NCBI GenBank assembly: GCA_045578045.1
Contig: JAZNJM010000115.1
Span: 1-10,818 of the forward strand
Origin: SIG653 sp045578045
GTDB taxonomy: Bacteria; Bacillota; Clostridia; Oscillospirales; CAG-382
DNA: 10,818 bases
Reading direction: 5' to 3'
Below, in pieces: positions 7,631 through 10,818 of the stretch. The position numbers and the translations under genes were made by a program. The notes under the pieces are model-generated. The model saw only the letters and a program-made list of their open reading frames with translations, made no database searches and was not told where the DNA came from. Within the stretch, counting starts at the first letter, position 1. The number at the start of each line of letters is the position of its first letter.

Positions 7631-7671
7631 CATATCTTACACAATATATTTTTCACGGAAAGGAAAGCGCT

Positions 7672-8433
7672 ATGAATAAGGCAAAGCAAAATTATTTCAT
7701 TTCAAAAGAGATTAGTTCCTCAATCAAATCAAAAGAAACAAAAAAGGAAAGAGAAATAAAAAAATTCAGAACTCCCCTTAAAGACAGAATACTTCCAAAC
7801 TATACAAAAGGTGAAGAAATTATTAACACCGCTTCCCACGGAATAGGAGCGATTCTCGGAATTGCCGCTTTAGTTTTATGCGTTGTTTTCTCCGCTATTA
7901 AAGGCGATGTTTGGGCAGTTGTTTCAAGTGCAATTTACGGCTCTTCCCTCGTTTTATTGTATACAATGTCAAGCGTATATCACGGATTAACAAATGAATT
8001 CGCAAAAAAGGTTATGCAAGTTGTTGATCATTGCACCATATATTTTCTCATAGCAGGTTCATATACTCCTATAGTTCTTTGCGCAATCAGACCTGTTGAT
8101 CCCGTTGTTGCATGGACCTTATTCGGCGTTGTTTGGGGACTTGCAGTTATTGCCGCAACGGTAACTGCTATCGATTTAAAGAAATTCAGAGTATTTTCAA
8201 TGATTTGCTATATCGGTATGGGATGGAGCATTGTATTTGCCGCCAAAACCGCAATGGAAGCCGTTGCAGAAAAAGGTCTTTTGCTTCTTCTCGCGGGTGG
8301 AATTTCATACACAGTTGGAGCAATACTCTACGGACTTGGAAAAAAACTCAGATATATGCATTCTATTTTCCATATTTTTGTTGTCGCAGGAAGCGTTTTG
8401 CAGTTCTTTTGCATTTTCTTCTACGTTTTATAA
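7672..8433 (+). CDS. trhA: Hemolysin III / TrhA family (PAQR-type) seven-helix membrane protein
   Basis: 253 residues. Seven predicted membrane helices lie at about 53-75, 82-104, 115-138, 145-166, 173-193, 200-221 and 230-252. Family hallmarks are T-A-S-H-G at the start of helix 1, S-S-V-Y-H104-G, V-D119-H120-C-T-I-Y-F-x-I-A-G-S-Y-T-P, and H230-S-I-F-H234 in the last helix. H104, H230 and H234 (with D119) match the metal-binding residues known in PAQR receptors. Bacterial members such as E. coli TrhA (YqfA) are linked to membrane-energetics homeostasis; the 'hemolysin' name comes from a Bacillus cereus homologue and does not prove toxicity. The start is supported by AAGGA ending 7 nt upstream. 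About 45 charged residues (many K/E) precede the first helix, longer than in the ~220-residue members, and they would lie in the cytosol. The gene is monocistronic: a terminator follows 43 nt after the stop. Confidence 0.93.
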   Translation: MNKAKQNYFISKEISSSIKSKETKKEREIKKFRTPLKDRILPNYTKGEEIINTASHGIGAILGIAALVLCVVFSAIKGDVWAVVSSAIYGSSLVLLYTMSSVYHGLTNEFAKKVMQVVDHCTIYFLIAGSYTPIVLCAIRPVDPVVAWTLFGVVWGLAVIAATVTAIDLKKFRVFSMICYIGMGWSIVFAAKTAMEAVAEKGLLLLLAGGISYTVGAILYGLGKKLRYMHSIFHIFVVAGSVLQFFCIFFYVL

Positions 8434-8476
8434 TAAAATCCAATTCAATATTTAAGCTACACAATATACGTTTTTG

Positions 8477-8511
8477 GAAAAGTCATATGGTTATATGGCT
8501 TTTCTTTTTTT
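8477..8511 (+). terminator. Intrinsic terminator of the TrhA-like gene
   Basis: A 12-bp stem GAAAAGTCATAT (8477-8488) pairs with ATATGGCTTTTC (8493-8504), with one G-U pair, across a GGTT loop. It is followed by a run of seven T (8505-8511). This is a textbook rho-independent terminator and separates the TrhA-like gene from the serpin genes. Confidence 0.92.
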
Positions 8512-8550
8512 GAAAATTTATAAAAACCTTGTAAGATTTCTGTTTTTTAG

Positions 8551-8579
8551 TTGACTTAATATACGAAAAGGTAAATAAT
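8551..8579 (+). promoter_or_regulatory. Promoter of the serpin pair
   Basis: A -35 TTGACT (8551-8556), a 17-nt spacer and a -10 AATAAT (8574-8579) lie between the preceding terminator and the first serpin gene. The start of transcription would be near 8586, giving a short leader of about 33 nt. Both hexamers match consensus at five of six positions. Confidence 0.7.
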
Positions 8580-8618
8580 AAAAAGAAAAAACTTACAAAG
8601 AAACAGGAGATACTTCAG

Positions 8619-9893
8619 ATGAAAAAAAGTAAACTTTTATGTATTGTTTTATTATTCGCATTAATTCTCTGTTCTTGCGGAGAACAAGCTGTAGAAAGTT
8701 CTAAGGAAAGCAAACCCACGGAAGAAATAACACCCAAATATCAAAATCTTATGGTAAATATAAGTCCCGAAAACGTTTCGTCCTTGGAAGATTTATCACA
8801 GGGGAACAAAGCCTACCAAGATTTCGCATTAAAGGTTTTCAAAGAAAGTCTCAGCAAAGAAGGAAAAAACACGTTAATCTCACCTCTTTCCGTTATATAC
8901 GCCCTTGGACTAACTGCAAACGGTGCAGACGGAAACACTCTTTCACAGATGGAAGAGGTTTTTGGAATAAAAATAGATCCTCTGAACGAATATTTATATT
9001 CATATGCAAAGCAAAAAGAAGAAAAAACAGAAGCAAAATTAAATATTGCAAATTCTATTTGGTTTACAGACAATGAAAACTTATTAAAGATAAATAATGA
9101 ATTCTTACAGAAAAACGCCAATTATTATAAAGCTGCCGCAAATAAAGCTGATTTTTCAGATGAGCAGACTTTAAAAGATATAAACAACTGGGTTAAAGAA
9201 AAAACAGATGGAGCTATCGAAGAAATCATAAGTAAAATCGAAGCAAACGATGTTATGTTTCTTATAAACGCCTTATCATTCGAAGCCGAATGGAGAGAAA
9301 AATATACAGAAGGTTCAGTAAGAGCTGGAGAATTTATAACAGAAAACGGAGAAAAGATAGAAACCGAATTTATGCATTCAAACGTTTCCATATATCTTTC
9401 AGACGATAATTCGGTAGGTTTTATGAAAGAATATAAAGGTGGATATGCTTTTGCAGCGTTGCTTCCCAAGGAAGGAATGACAATAGAAGAATATGTTTCA
9501 ACCCTCTCAGGAGATAAAATTTCCAATATTTTAAATTCAAAAAGCAATTACGAAACAATAACATCCCTCCCAAAATTTGAAACTGAATATGATATTTCAA
9601 TGGTGAAGGTTTTTCAAAGACTTGGAATGACAGATGCATTCGAAAATGCAAATTTTTCAAAAATGGGTGAAGCAGACGAACTTAAAATTGGAGATATACT
9701 TCACAAAACGTTTATCTCCGTTGGAGAGCTTGGAACGAAAGCGGGGGCGGCGACAGCTGTTATTATGGAAGCCGAGGGTGAACCAGCAGAAATTAAATAC
9801 GTCAACCTTTCAAGACCTTTTGTTTATATGCTTGTTGACACAACAACAAACACGCCCATTTTTATTGGAACAATGATGAACCCAGCACAATAA
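8619..9893 (+). CDS. Lipoprotein serpin (serine protease inhibitor family I4), first of a tandem pair
   Basis: 424 residues; AGGAG lies 9 nt before the ATG. Residues 1-20 are a lipoprotein signal ending L-C-S-C20, so the mature protein should be tethered to the outer face of the membrane by a ~40-residue linker. The serpin fold runs from about residue 65 to 424, full length for the family. Hallmarks are I-S-P-L-S-V (87-92), N-G-A-D-G-N-T-L-S-Q-M (101-111), I-N-N-W-V (188-192), N217-A-L-S-F-E-A-E-W225, and L-P-K-F-E-T-E-Y-D (317-325). The hinge is G-E370-L-G-T373-K-A-G-A-A-T-A, and the end is S-R-P-F-V-Y to G-T-M-M-N-P. Thr at P14 and small residues at P12-P9 are the pattern of inhibitory serpins, which trap serine or cysteine proteases as covalent complexes. 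The reactive loop (about 381-392) is strongly acidic. Counting from the hinge, P1 is near E386; counting back from R-P-F it would be up to three residues later. The target protease is unknown. Confidence 0.94.
   Translation: MKKSKLLCIVLLFALILCSCGEQAVESSKESKPTEEITPKYQNLMVNISPENVSSLEDLSQGNKAYQDFALKVFKESLSKEGKNTLISPLSVIYALGLTANGADGNTLSQMEEVFGIKIDPLNEYLYSYAKQKEEKTEAKLNIANSIWFTDNENLLKINNEFLQKNANYYKAAANKADFSDEQTLKDINNWVKEKTDGAIEEIISKIEANDVMFLINALSFEAEWREKYTEGSVRAGEFITENGEKIETEFMHSNVSIYLSDDNSVGFMKEYKGGYAFAALLPKEGMTIEEYVSTLSGDKISNILNSKSNYETITSLPKFETEYDISMVKVFQRLGMTDAFENANFSKMGEADELKIGDILHKTFISVGELGTKAGAATAVIMEAEGEPAEIKYVNLSRPFVYMLVDTTTNTPIFIGTMMNPAQ
8811..9079 (+). repeat. Serpin paralogue high-identity block, copy 1
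   Basis: These ~269 bases match 10078-10346 without gaps at a 1267-nt offset, with about 15 mismatches by hand count (roughly 94% identity). Sequence on either side is visibly less similar. The encoded ~89 residues differ at only four places. Identity at silent positions suggests gene conversion or recent recombination between the neighbours. Confidence 0.85.
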
Positions 9894-9930
9894 ACGTTTT
9901 AAAATCAAACTTGCAGAAGGAGATAATACA

Positions 9931-10818
9931 ATGAAAAAAATTTTGTGTATTTTATTATCAGTATCTCTATTGTTCATAAGCTCGTGTTCTAAAACAGAAC
10001 CCGAATACCAAAATCTTATGGAAAATGTAATTGGAGAGAACGTCTCTGTTCTCGAACCCTTATCCGAGGGCGATAAAGCCTACCAAGATTTCGCATTAAA
10101 GGTTTTCAAAGAAAGTCTCAATAAAGAAGGTAAAAACACATTAATCTCACCTCTTTCTGTTATATACGCCCTTGGACTAACAGCAAATGGTGCAGACGGA
10201 AACACGCTTTCACAAATGGAAGAGGTTTTTGGAATAAAAATAGACGCTCTTAACGAATATTTATATTCATATGCAAAACAAAAAGAAGAAAAAACAGAAG
10301 CAGAATTAAATATTGCAAATTCTATTTGGTTTACAGACGATGAAAGCAGACTTAAAATCAGCGAAAGTTTTCTTAAAACAAACGCAACTTACTATAAATC
10401 CGCTGCAAACAAAGCTGATTTTAAAAATCCTCAGACAGTTAATGATATAAATAATTGGGTTAAAGAGAATACAGACGGAACGATTGATAAAATCATAAAC
10501 GAAATATCTCCCGATTCAATTATGTTTCTCATAAACGCATTGTCTTTTGAAGCTGAATGGATGAAAATTTATGAAAAAAAATCAATTAAGTCTGGTGAAT
10601 TTATAACGTCAGACGGTAAAAAGATAGAACTCGAATTTATGCATTCAAGCGGAGAAAAATACCTTTGGGAAGAAAACGCAGAAGGCTTTATGAAAAAATA
10701 TAACGGTGGATATGCATTTGCCGCTTTACTTCCAAAGGAAGGAATGTCATTAGAGGAATATGTAAACTCACTAACTGGCGAAAAAATCTCAAATATATTG
10801 AATGGAAAAAATCCGCCA
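9931..10818 (+). CDS. Second lipoprotein serpin, C-terminus outside window
   Basis: 296 codons are visible before the edge. AAGGAG lies 8 nt before the ATG at 9931. The N-terminus is a clean lipoprotein signal ending I-S-S-C19, followed by a linker about 15 residues shorter than in the upstream serpin. Serpin landmarks seen are I-S-P-L-S-V (72-77), I-N-N-W-V, N-A-L-S-F-E-A-E-W210, and Y-A-F-A-A-L-L-P-K-E (261-270). The reactive-centre loop, which determines inhibitory ability and specificity, falls beyond the window, so inhibition cannot be judged. The gene begins 37 nt after the stop of the first serpin with no terminator or clear promoter between, so the two are probably co-transcribed. It is clearly a paralogue of the upstream gene and, apart from truncation at the edge, appears intact. 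Confidence 0.93.
   Translation, partial: MKKILCILLSVSLLFISSCSKTEPEYQNLMENVIGENVSVLEPLSEGDKAYQDFALKVFKESLNKEGKNTLISPLSVIYALGLTANGADGNTLSQMEEVFGIKIDALNEYLYSYAKQKEEKTEAELNIANSIWFTDDESRLKISESFLKTNATYYKSAANKADFKNPQTVNDINNWVKENTDGTIDKIINEISPDSIMFLINALSFEAEWMKIYEKKSIKSGEFITSDGKKIELEFMHSSGEKYLWEENAEGFMKKYNGGYAFAALLPKEGMSLEEYVNSLTGEKISNILNGKNPP
10078..10346 (+). repeat. Serpin paralogue high-identity block, copy 2
   Basis: Partner of the block at 8811-9079, covering about residues 50-138 of the second serpin (helix A to strand s3A region). After it the two genes diverge quickly, with many substitutions from about 10347 on. Confidence 0.85.

Larger units (their letters stand above)
6670..7671. other. 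Divergent AT-rich intergenic region without a recognisable gene
   Basis: About 1 kb lies between the divergently transcribed surface-protein and TrhA-like genes. No frame in it looks coding: frames are short, stop-rich and very AT-rich. It contains the leftward promoter and leader, 15-bp direct repeats at 7076-7113, a small stem (TCGCTTT/AAAGCGA, 7219-7242) without a following T-tract, degenerate ~20-bp repeats at 7329-7421, a rightward promoter at 7424-7452, and three ACGTTTT-type repeats at 7575-7630. The size and repeat content would suit a regulatory region or the scar of a lost mobile element. Confidence 0.7.

Noticed and set aside
7672..8433. Calling this gene a haemolytic toxin
   Set aside because: The family name is historical. 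The PAQR-type metal residues and seven helices fit a membrane homeostasis protein, and nothing here shows lytic activity.
8813..9660. Minus-strand open frames across the first serpin gene
   Set aside because: They are shadows of a well-supported serpin with complete family motifs on the plus strand.
9894..9930. A terminator or promoter between the two serpins
   Set aside because: Only 37 nt are available, containing a small AT palindrome and the ribosome binding site of the second gene; co-transcription is the simpler reading.

Overview
The window looks like a chromosomal segment of an AT-rich, Gram-positive, probably gut-dwelling member of the Clostridia (Bacillota). The evidence is the Cna-B-type surface protein, strong AGGAGG ribosome binding sites, sigma-A-type promoters, lipoprotein signal peptides and a bacterial serpin pair. 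The species cannot be fixed from sequence alone.

Positions 1-6669 (minus strand) are one uninterrupted reading frame of at least 2223 codons, running off the left edge. It encodes a very large secreted surface protein. From the N-terminus it has a signal peptide, two Ig-like modules, a long predicted beta-solenoid studded with V-Y/F-G-G-G motifs, an unrecognised ~270-residue segment, then ten complete and one partial SpaA/Cna-B domains. Every Cna-B domain retains the Lys/Glu/Asn positions expected for an intramolecular isopeptide bond, apart from the part of the last one lying outside the window. The C-terminal anchor is not in view.

Positions 6670-7671 form a ~1 kb AT-rich divergent intergenic region without a convincing gene. 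It holds a good promoter for the giant surface gene (TTGACA-N17-TAGAAT, minus strand) with a ~200-nt leader. It also holds short direct repeats, three degenerate copies of a ~20-bp unit that may be an insertion-sequence end, and a strong rightward promoter (GTGACA-N17-TATAAT).

Positions 7672-8433 (plus) encode a hemolysin-III/TrhA (PAQR) seven-helix membrane protein, closed by a clear intrinsic terminator. A new promoter (TTGACT-N17-AATAAT) then precedes two tandem lipoprotein serpin genes (8619-9893, and 9931 to the right edge). They are 37 nt apart, with no terminator seen between them, so probably form an operon. The serpins are paralogues sharing a patch of ~270 nt at roughly 94% identity inside much more divergent flanks, which suggests gene conversion.

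Taken together, the window encodes a cell-surface interface: a giant covalently stabilised stalk or adhesin beside two membrane-tethered candidate protease inhibitors. A functional link between them is inference from proximity only.
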